From contig VAWI01000018.1 of assembly GCA_005884005.1 (NCBI GenBank), positions 1-52,548 on the forward strand: a stretch of DNA of 52,548 nucleotides, given 5' to 3'. The notes beneath the pieces are model-generated. The model ran no database searches. It saw nothing but the letters and a program-made list of their open reading frames with translations, and was not told the origin of the DNA. The DNA comes from Actinomycetota bacterium (GTDB lineage: Bacteria; Actinomycetota; Thermoleophilia; Gaiellales; Gaiellaceae). A program made the position numbers and the translations under genes. Below, one piece after another: positions 25,024 through 32,838 of the stretch (its first letter is position 1; every line of letters starts with the position of its first letter).

Positions 25024-25497
25024 CTAATGCATCGCCGCGCCGAGCTCGGCGGCAACCGACTTCGCTTCGGTGGGCCCGCTCGTGATCACGAGACAGGTGT
25101 CGTCGCCGGCGAGCGTGCCGATCACCTTCGCATGCTCAATGCGGTCCAAGGCCCGGGCGATCGCCGGCGCGGAGCCGAGCTCGGACTGGACGACGACGAT
25201 GTTCTGGGCCTGGACGGCCCGGAGTCCGAACTGCGCCAGCACCGCCCTGAGCGACTCGCGGGGATCGCTCCGGCTCCCCCGGTCCGGCAGCACGTAGCGC
25301 GGCCGCCCGAGCACATCGCGCGTCTTCTCGAGACCGAGCTCGCGGATGTCCCGCGAGATGGTCGCCTGGGTGACCTCGCACCCGGCGCTCCTGAGCGCGC
25401 CCTGCAGCTCGTGCTGGCTGCCGACGCGGCGCCGCGTGACGACGCTTGCGATCAGACGCTGGCGCTCGGGCTTCGGGAGTTGCCGAAGCTGTTGCAT
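25024..25497 (-). CDS. argR: Arginine repressor ArgR
   Basis: 157 residues. The N-terminal winged HTH contains SQHELQGALRSAGCEVTQAT then SRDIRELGLEK. The C-terminal hexamer/arginine-binding domain has ALDRIEHAKVIGTLAGDDT with the Gly-Thr-x-Ala-Gly-Asp-Asp-Thr arginine site. No arginine genes lie in the window, so it acts elsewhere and, from the box at its start, on itself. Confidence 0.96.
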   Translation of the reverse strand: MQQLRQLPKPERQRLIASVVTRRRVGSQHELQGALRSAGCEVTQATISRDIRELGLEKTRDVLGRPRYVLPDRGSRSDPRESLRAVLAQFGLRAVQAQNIVVVQSELGSAPAIARALDRIEHAKVIGTLAGDDTCLVITSGPTEAKSVAAELGAAMH

Positions 25498-25503
25498 ACG
25501 GCG

Positions 25504-25516
25504 AGAATAACTATTC
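25504..25516. promoter_or_regulatory. ARG box overlapping the argR -10
   Basis: GAAT-aact-ATTC (25505-25516) matches the ARG-box half-site pair. On the minus strand TATTCT (25509-25504) is a -10 box 6 nt from the argR ATG. ArgR bound here would block its own leaderless promoter. Confidence 0.6.
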
Positions 25517-25554
25517 AGGTTTCAAGCAACCGAAGGCGAGGCAAGCAACCCAAC

Positions 25555-25683
25555 GTGCTGCGCAAGCTGCTCTGGTCCGGCCTGTACGCGGGTCTCGCGG
25601 CGGGCTCCGCAATGGCCGCACGACAGGCTGCATCACGGATCTGGCGCCTCGCGACCGGCGAAGAGCCGCCGGCGAAGCGATGA
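25555..25683 (+). CDS. Short DUF4235-like membrane protein (42 aa)
   Basis: MLRKLLWSGLYAGLAAGSAM then ASRIWRLATGEEPPAKR. One helix followed by the Trp-Arg...Thr-Gly-Glu-Glu-Pro-Pro ending typical of DUF4235 proteins, but shorter than most. GTG 25555 is chosen. Its TGA overlaps the ATG of the next gene (ATGA). It is first in an envelope operon. Confidence 0.7.
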   Translation: MLRKLLWSGLYAGLAAGSAMAARQAASRIWRLATGEEPPAKR

Positions 25684-26057
25684 GCAAGGCCGACCTCTTG
25701 GTGGAACGCGGCGCCAACCGGCTGGAAGTGCTGGCGCGCAAGGCGGCCGCAAAGGGCGGCTTCACGGCAAAGCTCGCGGACGAGCTCGCCGAAGATGCGG
25801 CCTTTCTTCGCAAGCTGAAGCCGAGCCTGATCAAGGCACGCGCGAAGGGTCGCGCGCCGATCGCCAATGTTCCTCACCGAGAGCCGCAGGCCCCGAGCGC
25901 GCCCCAGATGGCATCGCCGCGACCCAAACCGAAGCCGAAGACTCGTAAGCGCGGGCGCGAACCGAACCCGTTCCTCGTCGCGGGTGTCGCGCTTGCCGCC
26001 GGCATCGCGATCGCAAAAGTGATCGACTGGAGGGGACATGCCCACCCGCGAGACTGA
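25680..26057 (+). CDS. Unknown envelope-operon protein with C-terminal membrane helix
   Basis: 125 residues. A helical charged N-terminal part (KADLLVERGANRLEVLARKA), a Pro/Lys linker (PRPKPKPKTRKRGREP), then FLVAGVALAAGIAIAKVIDW as one membrane helix. The start overlaps the previous stop (ATGA) and its 3' end overlaps the holin-like gene by 20 nt. No named family recognised. Confidence 0.75.
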   Translation: MSKADLLVERGANRLEVLARKAAAKGGFTAKLADELAEDAAFLRKLKPSLIKARAKGRAPIANVPHREPQAPSAPQMASPRPKPKPKTRKRGREPNPFLVAGVALAAGIAIAKVIDWRGHAHPRD

Positions 26058-26439
26058 GATCAACGCCGGCGTCGGCCCGGCGGCCAAGCAGGTCGCCGAG
26101 CACGCGAGCAGCCTGGCTCGCCTCGAGCTCGAGCTCGCGATCCTCGAGCTGAAGAAAAAAGTGGCGGCGCTCGGGATCGGGATCGGGCTCGGCCTCGGAG
26201 CGCTGCTGTTCGTCCTCTTCGGGATCGGCTTCGCCTTCGCGACGATCGCAGCGGCACTCGCGACGGCGGTTTCGACCTGGCTGGCGCTGCTGATCACGAC
26301 TGCGATCCTGCTCGGGCTCTCAGGGGTGCTCGCGGTTGTCGCGGTCGTCCTGCTTCGAAAGGGAACGCCCGTGCCCAGACAGGCGATCGAAGAAGCAAAG
26401 CTGACGACCGAGGCGTTGAAGAGCGATGGCAGCGCGTAA
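26038..26439 (+). CDS. Phage_holin_3_6-family membrane protein
   Basis: 133 residues. An amphipathic N-terminal region (LARLELELAILELKKKVAAL) is followed by two long hydrophobic helices, as in the actinobacterial holin superfamily III (PF07332). Despite the family name there is no phage context; the gene sits in a chromosomal envelope operon with a DUF3618 gene. It overlaps the next gene by 14 nt. Confidence 0.85.
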   Translation: MPTRETEINAGVGPAAKQVAEHASSLARLELELAILELKKKVAALGIGIGLGLGALLFVLFGIGFAFATIAAALATAVSTWLALLITTAILLGLSGVLAVVAVVLLRKGTPVPRQAIEEAKLTTEALKSDGSA

Positions 26440-26716
26440 CGGACGCACGGCAGCCGAGGTCCGCCGCGATATCGAGGCCGAGCGCGAGCAGCTCGCCGAC
26501 GCGGTGGAGGATCTGCGCGGCGGGCTCGCCCAGGTCGCGGACATCAGCGGGAAGCTGCGTTCGAAGCTGCCGCTCGTGGCGGCCGGAGCGCTGGGGGCGG
26601 GCTTCTTCCTCGCCGGCGGAGTCGGCGCGACGATGAGGCTGCTCGCACGCCGGGGCCGGGAAGGGACGACGAAGGCAAAGGTCGGCCCCTTCACGCTTGT
26701 CGACCGCGACGGGTGA
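26426..26716 (+). CDS. DUF3618 protein
   Basis: 96 residues. AAEVRRDIEAEREQLADAVE and DLRGGLAQVA give the DUF3618 coiled helix with its Arg-x-x-Ile-Glu pattern. LPLVAAGALGAGFFLAGGVG forms a membrane helix. DUF3618 genes commonly follow Phage_holin_3_6 genes in Actinobacteria; the role is thought to concern the envelope but is unproven. Confidence 0.88.
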   Translation: MAARNGRTAAEVRRDIEAEREQLADAVEDLRGGLAQVADISGKLRSKLPLVAAGALGAGFFLAGGVGATMRLLARRGREGTTKAKVGPFTLVDRDG

Positions 26717-26759
26717 TCAATCGGGTCTGACAGGGCCCGCTCGACGCTGACGTTAGTAG

Positions 26760-27449
26760 CTAGGCGGCTGCGACCACCAGGAAGCTACCGCGCAGGAGCC
26801 TGTGGGCATCGGAGCGATACGTCGCCTTGCCGGGCCGGAGGGTGAACTTCCACGTCACGGTGCCGCGGAACTTGACCCCGGTCTTCTTGTTGATGCCCGG
26901 CGCCGTCAGGTGAAAGTTGTCCGACTTCGTCAGGTCTTTGACCCTGAGGCTGTACTTGCCCGCGGTGACCCGCTTCACTCGCGCGCCGGCGGCGTTCTTC
27001 ACCGAGATCGCTCTCTTCGGGCCGACCTGAGCGAAGAGCTTCTTGACCGCTGGCGGAGGCGTGACTGTTCCGACCGTGAACGAGCCGTGCATCTGCGTCG
27101 GATGCGCGTCGCACTGGAACTTGTACGTTCCGTTCGCGAAGGTGACGTTCCAGGTCGTCTGAGAAGTGCCCTCGATGTCCGTCGCCATCGAGACACCAGG
27201 GCCTCTCAGGTCGAAGTTGTGCAGGCTCGCGTAATCGTGGACCACGATCGTGTACGCGCCCGGATCGAGATGCGTAACCGCCGTCCCGCTCGAGTCCCTC
27301 AACGAGATCGCGTAGGTATTCGGGGCGGTCGGCAAGCCGACGGTGGCGATCAGCGGCTGGGTGATCGTGCCACGGGCGCCGACCGCGCCCGGGACGATCA
27401 GGCCGACCGCCGCCAGGGACATGACGAGGAACAAGCGGACGTAGCTCAC
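26760..27449 (-). CDS. Secreted tandem cupredoxin-like protein
   Basis: 229 residues with a signal peptide (FLVMSLAAVGLIVPGAVGA). Two cupredoxin-like repeats follow. The first has a full type-1 copper set: His in LHNFDLRGPG and Cys-x2-His-x3-Met in FQCDAHPTQMHGSF. The second keeps the outline (DNFHLTAPG, YRSDAHRLLRGSF) but Ser replaces Cys and the Met is lost. GTG 27449 has GGGAG just upstream. It could carry or shuttle copper and electrons outside the cell. Confidence 0.8.
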   Translation of the reverse strand: MSYVRLFLVMSLAAVGLIVPGAVGARGTITQPLIATVGLPTAPNTYAISLRDSSGTAVTHLDPGAYTIVVHDYASLHNFDLRGPGVSMATDIEGTSQTTWNVTFANGTYKFQCDAHPTQMHGSFTVGTVTPPPAVKKLFAQVGPKRAISVKNAAGARVKRVTAGKYSLRVKDLTKSDNFHLTAPGINKKTGVKFRGTVTWKFTLRPGKATYRSDAHRLLRGSFLVVAAA

Positions 27450-27567
27450 GGGATCTCCCTTTCGAGTTTGAACGAACACTGACCTCCCGTGGATACGAGA
27501 CGTACGCGTGACTGGTTTGTCAGTCGAGGGAGCGCCGATCCTGTTAGCTGAGAACGCGGCTGCAATC

Positions 27568-27573
27568 TAAACT
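27568..27573 (+). promoter_or_regulatory. -10 box of a predicted leaderless promoter (cNMP gene)
   Basis: TAAACT then 6 nt and GTG 27580. No ribosome-binding site. Confidence 0.5.
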
Positions 27574-27579
27574 CGGCTT

Positions 27580-27996
27580 GTGCGACTGGGCGGAAACCAG
27601 AAGACCGACTTGATCCGCAAAGTCCCGCTGTTCGCGCGCTGCTCACGCGCGGAGCTGAAGGAGATCGCGATGCTCGCGGACGAGATCGACCTCCGCGAGG
27701 GTAAGGAGATGACGCGCCAGGGAACACCGGGCCGAGAATTCTTCGTGCTCCTCGACGGCACGGCTGACGTCAAGAAGAACGGCCGCAGGGTGAACAGACT
27801 CGGGCCGGGCGACTTTTTCGGCGAGATCGCGCTCGTGTCCCGCGAGCCGAGGACGGCGACGGTAATCGCCACGTCGCCTGTGCGCGCGCTCGTGATCACG
27901 GACCGTTCGTTCAGACGGTTGCTCGACGACGCACCGCAGGTCCAGACCAAGGTAATGGCGGCCATGGCGAGGCGCCTGGCCCCCGAGACGCTTTAG
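27580..27996 (+). CDS. Stand-alone cyclic-nucleotide-binding domain protein
   Basis: 138 residues: LIRKVPLFARCSRAELKEIA, EFFVLLDGTADVKKNG, then the phosphate-binding cassette GDFFGEIALVSREPRTATV with Glu and Arg in place. No effector domain follows. It probably binds cAMP or cGMP and acts through a partner. The stop codon forms the first bases of the folded element 27995-28158. Confidence 0.9.
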   Translation: MRLGGNQKTDLIRKVPLFARCSRAELKEIAMLADEIDLREGKEMTRQGTPGREFFVLLDGTADVKKNGRRVNRLGPGDFFGEIALVSREPRTATVIATSPVRALVITDRSFRRLLDDAPQVQTKVMAAMARRLAPETL

Positions 27997-28158
27997 GAGG
28001 GCTTGGCGGAACGCCGCTCGTTGTCGGGGTGCGATGGTCGTTCGGAGGCAAGGTCGCAGGGAGCGTCAATAGCCATAGCTATTGGCGCGACTGAGGACGC
28101 AGCCTCCGGGCGAGCAGCGCGGCCCGGCGACACAGACTGTGTTTCGCCAAGCCCTCCT
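27995..28158 (+). ncRNA. Predicted rod-like structured RNA filling a convergent gap
   Basis: AGGAGGGCTTGGCGGAAC (27995-28012) pairs with 28141-28158 over 18 bp with one G-U. Inside are GCC/GGC, GCTCG/CGAGC (28016-28020 with 28111-28115), GGAGGC/GCCTCC (28044-28049 with 28102-28107), GTC/GAC, and a terminal 11-bp stem GCGTCAATAGC/GCTATTGGCGC with loop CATA. Both wobble pairs are G-U only if the plus strand is transcribed. The overall look is 6S-RNA-like, but no promoter is identified; a MITE or a read-through terminator are alternatives. Confidence 0.45.
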
Positions 28159-28160
28159 GG

Positions 28161-30458
28161 TTACGTCCCGCTTCGGAGAACTGCGCCGAAGCGTTCGGCA
28201 AGCGTATTGGCGATCTTCTGGCGAAGGGCTGCGGCATCCGCGTCGGAGAGCGTGCGCTCAGGCGACTGAAAGGCGACGCTGAACGCGATCGACTTCTTCC
28301 CCTCGCCGACCTGCTCGCCGCGGTAGACGTCGAAGATCTCGACCTGACGCAGCTCAGGCCCCGCCGCCGCGCGTGCGGCGTTGATCAGCTCGCCGGCCTC
28401 GACTTCCTCGGGGACGACGAAGGCGAGGTCCTGCCGGACGGCCGGGTACGTGATTACGTCCTCGTAGGCGAGCCGGTCGGGAACGCGCCCGAAGAGATCG
28501 CCGAGATCGAGCTCGAACGCCCCCCAGCTTCCATCGAGCCTGGCGGGATGGAGCTCCCCGACAAAACCCGCCTCGGTGCGGGCCGTCTTGCCTGGATGCA
28601 GGAACGCATGCTCGCCGCGCTCGAAGCGCGGTTCGAGCTTGAGCGTTGCATGAAGCGTCTCGACGACGCCTTTAGCCCGCCCGTAACCGCCCTCGAGGAT
28701 CCCCGCCACGCGCCAGCGCTCCGCGGGTCGGGGATCGGCGGGAGGCAGATAGACCCGGGCGATCTCGAACAGGGCGATCTCGTCGTTGGCGGCATCCACG
28801 TTGCGCTCGACCGCGGTTGCAAGACTCGGCAGCAGCGTCGTCCTCAGCACCGCCTGATCCGCCGAAAGCGGCTCGGGCAGCCGAATCGCGTTCGGCTCCG
28901 GGTCGTTCGGAACGAGACTCGAGGTGTAGGCCTCCGCGAGACCGGCGCCGACCAGCGTCTCCTCGACGAGCCGGCGCAGCCGCTGCTCCTTCGTTAGGCG
29001 GCCGAACATCTCCCGGCGAAGCGGCAGCGTGAAGGAGATCTCGTCGAGCCTGAACCGCCCGACCTCCTCGATCAGGTCGGCCTCGCGAGTCACGTCGCGC
29101 GCGCGCCAGGTCGGCACGGTGACATCGAAGCGCTTCGAGACCTCGAAGCCGAGCCTGGTGAGGGTCTCGCGCTGCTGATCGGGCGACACCTTGAGGCCGA
29201 GGAGCGCGCTGGCCCGCTCCGGGCGCAGGCGAATGACCGGCGGCTTGGGCAGCTCTGCCTTTACATCGATCTCGCCGAGCCAACGGGCGCCGGTCAGCTC
29301 GACGATCAGTTCCGTAGCGAGCCTAGCGGCATGTTCTGCGAGGTAGGGGTCGACGCCCTTCTCCCACCGGTTGGAGCCATCGGTTCGCAGCCCCAGCCGC
29401 TCGGAAGTTCGCAGAATCGCCACCGGCTCGAAGTTCGCCGCCTCGAGCAAGACCTCGGCCGTCGACTCACCCACCTCGCTGTTCTCGGAGCCCATGATCC
29501 CAGCGATCGCGACCGGCTTCTCCGCATCGGCGATCACCAGATCGCGCTCGTCGAGCGTCCGATCGGCACCGTCCAGCGTCCGGATCGTCTCGCCCTTGCG
29601 AGCGCGCCGGACGACAATTCGGCCGTCGGCGAGCTTCTGCCGGTCGAACGCATGCAGCGGATTGCCGAGCGCGTGCATGACGTAGTTCGTGACGTCGACG
29701 ACGTTTGAGATCGGCCGCATTCCGGCGGAGACGAGCCGTGCCCTCAGCCACGGTGGCGAAGGGCCGACGGCGACCTCGCGGAAGAGCCGGCCGATGTAGC
29801 GCGGGCAGCCCTCGGGATCCTCGACCTTCACAGGGATCTGTTCGTTTCCGGCACGTTCGGGGTCTGACCCCGGCCATGGCTCGAGCGGCCGGTCGAAGAG
29901 GGCGGCCACCTCGCGCGCCACGCCGTAGACGGCGAGCAGGTCGGGCCGGTTCGGCGTCGTCTCGAGCTCGAGCACGGTATCGCTGAGGGGCAATACATCG
30001 GCCAGCGGGGTTCCAGGCTCTGGCCCGTCCTCGAGCACGAGGATTCCGGTGTGATCTTGGCCGAGCTCGAGCTCGCGCTCGGAGAGGATCATCCCCTTCG
30101 AGACCTCGCCACGTAGCTTCGCCTGCTCCAGCTTCTGCCCATCAGGCAGGACGGCGCCCGGCAATGCCACCGCCACCGTCGCGCCGGCGCCGAAATTCCA
30201 CGCGCCGCAGACGATCTGGCGCGGCTCGCCCTCGCCCACGTCGACCTGGCAGAGCTGGAGTCGATCGGCGTTCGGGTGTTTCCCCGCCTCGACCACGCGT
30301 CCGGCCCGGTAGAGGTCGAGGTTGCCGTCGTCGTCCGGGACACCGCGCCGAACGATTCGCTCGACCTCGGCCACCGACGTGTGGATTCGAGCGGCGAGCT
30401 CCTCCAGCGGGACGTCCAAGTCGACGTACTCACGCAGCCAAGTCAGTGGGACGAGCAT
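28161..30458 (-). CDS. pheT: Phenylalanyl-tRNA synthetase beta subunit
   Basis: 765 residues, full length. N-terminal OB-fold tRNA-binding domain (HPNADRLQLCQVDVGEG), B3/B4 editing region, B5 domain, the catalytic-like core, and a C-terminal anticodon-binding ferredoxin-like domain (VQRDGSS is not here; it ends SDADAAALRQKIANTLAERF). ATG 30458 overlaps the pheS stop by one base (TGATG). A REP-like palindrome at 29858-29872 is read through in frame as part of the segment PGSDPERAGNEQ near residue 197. Confidence 0.97.
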   Translation of the reverse strand: MLVPLTWLREYVDLDVPLEELAARIHTSVAEVERIVRRGVPDDDGNLDLYRAGRVVEAGKHPNADRLQLCQVDVGEGEPRQIVCGAWNFGAGATVAVALPGAVLPDGQKLEQAKLRGEVSKGMILSERELELGQDHTGILVLEDGPEPGTPLADVLPLSDTVLELETTPNRPDLLAVYGVAREVAALFDRPLEPWPGSDPERAGNEQIPVKVEDPEGCPRYIGRLFREVAVGPSPPWLRARLVSAGMRPISNVVDVTNYVMHALGNPLHAFDRQKLADGRIVVRRARKGETIRTLDGADRTLDERDLVIADAEKPVAIAGIMGSENSEVGESTAEVLLEAANFEPVAILRTSERLGLRTDGSNRWEKGVDPYLAEHAARLATELIVELTGARWLGEIDVKAELPKPPVIRLRPERASALLGLKVSPDQQRETLTRLGFEVSKRFDVTVPTWRARDVTREADLIEEVGRFRLDEISFTLPLRREMFGRLTKEQRLRRLVEETLVGAGLAEAYTSSLVPNDPEPNAIRLPEPLSADQAVLRTTLLPSLATAVERNVDAANDEIALFEIARVYLPPADPRPAERWRVAGILEGGYGRAKGVVETLHATLKLEPRFERGEHAFLHPGKTARTEAGFVGELHPARLDGSWGAFELDLGDLFGRVPDRLAYEDVITYPAVRQDLAFVVPEEVEAGELINAARAAAGPELRQVEIFDVYRGEQVGEGKKSIAFSVAFQSPERTLSDADAAALRQKIANTLAERFGAVLRSGT
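29858..29872. repeat. REP-like palindrome CGGGGTC-t-GACCCCG inside pheT
   Basis: Perfect 7-bp arms around one base, in frame inside pheT. The core GGGGTC/GACCCC is of the same style as the intergenic palindromes in this window. Confidence 0.55.
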
Positions 30459-31483
30459 CAGAACTGCCTCAGGAAGCGGAGATCGTTCTCCCAGAACATG
30501 CGCAGATCCGGGACGCCGTGACGCAGCATCGCGATCCGTTCCAAGCCGAGGCCGAACGCGAACCCGGAGACTTCCTCCGGGTCGTAGCCCACGTTGACGA
30601 GCACATTCGGGTCGACGACGCCGGAGCCGCCCATCTCAATCCAGCCGCTCTCCTTGCAGACGCGGCAGCCGGCGCCTCCACAGAGGAAGCACGAGACAGA
30701 CGCCTGCATCGAGGGCTCCGTGAACGGGAAGAAGTCGGTAGCGAAGCGCACTTCGCGGTCTTCGCCGAACAGCGCCCGGGCGAGATGGAGCAGGGTTCCC
30801 TTCAGGTCGGCCAGCGTTATCCCACGGTCGACCGCGAGTCCCTCGACCTGGTGGAAGATCGGGAAGTGCGTCGGATCGACCGTGTCGCGGCGATAAACGC
30901 GGCCCAGGGAGACCATGTACACGGGCGGCTTGGTCTCCTCCATCACCCGGATCTGCGAGGGCGAGGTCTCGGTGCGAAGGACGATGTCACCGTTCAGATA
31001 GAGCGTGTGTAACGGCGAACGCGTCACGTGCGCCGGCCCCATGTTTAGCGCGTCGAAGAGATGCCACGCGTCCTCTACCTCGTCGCCATCCACGACCTGG
31101 TAGCCCAGCCCGAGGAAGATGTCCTCGACTTCGCGGCGGATCTGCGTCAGCAGGTGATAGTTGCCGCGCGGGATGTGCTCGCCGGGAAGCGTGACGTCGA
31201 GCTGCTCCTCTCGCAGCTCCCGTTCCAGCGCCGCGGCCTGCAGTCGTCCCGCGCACGAGTCGACTCCTGCCTGCAGCTTTGCTCGCAGGGCGTTGAGCCG
31301 CATGCCAGTCTCGCGGTCGCGGACATCGCGCAAAGCCTGCGCCAGAGCGCTCTTCCGCCCGAGATATTCGACACGCAGCTTCTCGAGATCGTCCAAGGAA
31401 GTGACTTCCTTCAGAGCGCCCTCGAATTGCCGCTCGTACGCCTCCCAGTCCACGGCGGCGACTGTAGCTTCGTTGTCGGTCAA
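30458..31483 (-). CDS. pheS: Phenylalanyl-tRNA synthetase alpha subunit
   Basis: 341 residues. An N-terminal coiled-coil is followed by class II motifs: PTHFPIFHQVEGLAVD (motif 2), and GFAFGLGLERIAMLRHG (motif 3). PFTEPSMQASVSCFLCGG contains the phenylalanine pocket and a Cys cluster (CFLCGGAGCRVC), a probable zinc site seen in some PheS. GAGGAGGAC lies just before the start. The heterotetramer charges tRNA-Phe. Confidence 0.97.
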   Translation of the reverse strand: MTDNEATVAAVDWEAYERQFEGALKEVTSLDDLEKLRVEYLGRKSALAQALRDVRDRETGMRLNALRAKLQAGVDSCAGRLQAAALERELREEQLDVTLPGEHIPRGNYHLLTQIRREVEDIFLGLGYQVVDGDEVEDAWHLFDALNMGPAHVTRSPLHTLYLNGDIVLRTETSPSQIRVMEETKPPVYMVSLGRVYRRDTVDPTHFPIFHQVEGLAVDRGITLADLKGTLLHLARALFGEDREVRFATDFFPFTEPSMQASVSCFLCGGAGCRVCKESGWIEMGGSGVVDPNVLVNVGYDPEEVSGFAFGLGLERIAMLRHGVPDLRMFWENDLRFLRQF

Positions 31484-31635
31484 AAGTCCTCCTCGTTCGT
31501 CTCTGCCGGTGGTCGGTCTCGCCCCGGCTCGGAACGGGAGGTCAGCCGCGCGGTCGCACGGGGATCCCGGTTCCGTCCCGGGGCCCGGTAAAGAGGTTCT
31601 GCGCGGTCGCCGTCACGCCTGGAAGCATAACGGGC
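31484..31635 (-). promoter_or_regulatory. Folded leader/promoter region upstream of pheS
   Basis: On the minus strand GGAAC-c-GGGA and TCCC-GTTCC can pair, with CCCCG/CGGGG as a competing stem. The loop side contains GTGCGACCGCG. Alternative stems suggest a regulatory leader. It resembles the T-box antiterminator but lacks its essential TGGN. The divergent methyltransferase promoter is also in this gap. Confidence 0.3.
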
Positions 31636-32346
31636 ATGAGCTTGTACGACGCGATCGCGCGCCTCTACGACCCGTGGAGCCGTAGCGTCACGGAAGACGT
31701 TCCGTTCTATGTCGCCGAGGCGCGGCGCGTCTCGCCCGGGCCGGTTGTGGAGCTCGGGGTCGGGACGGGGAGGATCGCGGTGCCGATCGCGGCGGAGGGG
31801 ATCCGCGTGATCGGGGTCGATTCCTCGGCAGGCATGCTCGAGGTCTGCCGGGAGAGCGCTGAGCGCGCGGGGGTCGCCGGGCTCGTCGAGCTTCACCTCG
31901 GCGACCTGCGCGCGCCGCCGGTCTCCGAGCGAGTGGAGCTGGTGATCTGCCCCTTCCGCTCCTACCTGCATCTAGGGACCGACGAGGAACGGCTCCGCGC
32001 ACTGCGGGCGGCGCGTGAGTTGCTCGTCCCCGGCGGGCGTCTGATTTTCGACGTCTTCGCTCCGGGCGCGGACGACATCGCCGAGACCGACGGCCGTTGG
32101 CTCGAGCGCGAGCCCGAGATCTTCGAACGGGCGGACTGGGACATCGACATACGGATGCTCACGCTCTCGGTGCGGGGCCCGAGCGGCGAGGCGACGATGG
32201 CGCTCACGTGGCTCTCAGCCGACGAGTGGGGAGTGTTACTCGAGCGGGCCGGCTTCGAGGTCGAGGCCCTCTACGGCTGGTTCGACCGCCGCCCATTCCG
32301 GGGCGGCGAGGACATGGTCTGGATCGCGCGGAAGACGAACGCGTAG
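31636..32346 (+). CDS. Class I SAM-dependent methyltransferase
   Basis: 236 residues. Motif I is PVVELGVGTGRIAVPIA, the acidic residue is in VIGVDSSAGMLEV, and the motif II/III region is LHLGDLRAPP with ICPFRSYLHLG. The C-terminal EVEALYGWFDRRPF closes the sheet. The substrate is unknown. It is divergent from pheS. Confidence 0.92.
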   Translation: MSLYDAIARLYDPWSRSVTEDVPFYVAEARRVSPGPVVELGVGTGRIAVPIAAEGIRVIGVDSSAGMLEVCRESAERAGVAGLVELHLGDLRAPPVSERVELVICPFRSYLHLGTDEERLRALRAARELLVPGGRLIFDVFAPGADDIAETDGRWLEREPEIFERADWDIDIRMLTLSVRGPSGEATMALTWLSADEWGVLLERAGFEVEALYGWFDRRPFRGGEDMVWIARKTNA

Positions 32347-32366
32347 CTCCACCTCGGAGCCGCTGC

Positions 32367-32394
32367 AGGGACAGGCACCTAGGTGCCTGTCCCT
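32367..32394. repeat. REP-like perfect 28-nt palindrome
   Basis: Left arm AGGGACAGGCACCT, right arm AGGTGCCTGTCCCT, no spacer; AAAA follows on the plus side. It lies between convergent genes and could also act as a terminator. It shares AGGGACAG with the palindrome at 22335. Confidence 0.75.
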
Positions 32395-32409
32395 AAAACG
32401 GGACCGAAC

Positions 32410-32826
32410 CTAGACGAGCTCGATCTCGTCGCCGACGGCGACCTCGCCGCTCTCGACGACTCGCGCCAACATGCCGCGCTTGCCTTGCAATTCGGTCCGG
32501 AGGCCGTCGCGGAGCTCGTCCATCCGGTGGCAGGGGTCGCAGACCATCGTGATCTCGAACTCGGCCGCGCCGACGCGGACACGTTGGCCGACCGGCCACT
32601 TTTCGACGTCTGCACCGTCGATGGTGATGTTCTCCCGGGTCGCGCCCGGCTCGACGTTCACGGAGTCGAGATGCTCCTTGGAGGCGAAGAGAACCTCGCG
32701 CTTCGGCGGGTTCGCGTGTGCGCAGCCCTCGAGCCCTTCGCCGGCGATCGCCCGCCTGCGCTCGTGCGACTCGGAGCGTCCGCTCTTCCGCGCGGGTGAG
32801 ATGAAGACGCCGACAACGCTTGCCAT
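32410..32826 (-). CDS. MOSC-domain protein
   Basis: 138 residues. Begins VVGVFISPARKSGRSE. LEGCAHANPPKREVLF and VEPGATRENITIDG, then DPCHRMDEL give the MOSC pattern with its conserved Cys (PC). Stand-alone MOSC proteins are thought to handle a sulfur or molybdenum-cofactor ligand; no cofactor genes are nearby. Confidence 0.9.
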   Translation of the reverse strand: MASVVGVFISPARKSGRSESHERRRAIAGEGLEGCAHANPPKREVLFASKEHLDSVNVEPGATRENITIDGADVEKWPVGQRVRVGAAEFEITMVCDPCHRMDELRDGLRTELQGKRGMLARVVESGEVAVGDEIELV

Positions 32827-32838
32827 CAGACGACGAGT

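Noticed and set aside
23354..25024. A long N-terminal extension of E1 alpha
   Set aside because: Beyond 24325 the frame is the antisense of the divergent 213-aa gene, and a promoter plus GTG explain a normal start.
26038..26439. Prophage remnant because of the holin family name
   Set aside because: No phage genes are near; PF07332 proteins are ordinary chromosomal envelope proteins in Actinobacteria.
26717..26759. Terminator hairpin CGGG...CCCG between DUF3618 and cupredoxin genes
   Set aside because: Only a 4-bp stem and no T-run; too weak to call.
31484..31635. T-box riboswitch upstream of pheS
   Set aside because: The ACCGCG core and alternative stems are there, but the essential tRNA-binding TGGN reads TGCG and no specifier loop was found. 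Kept only as a folded leader.
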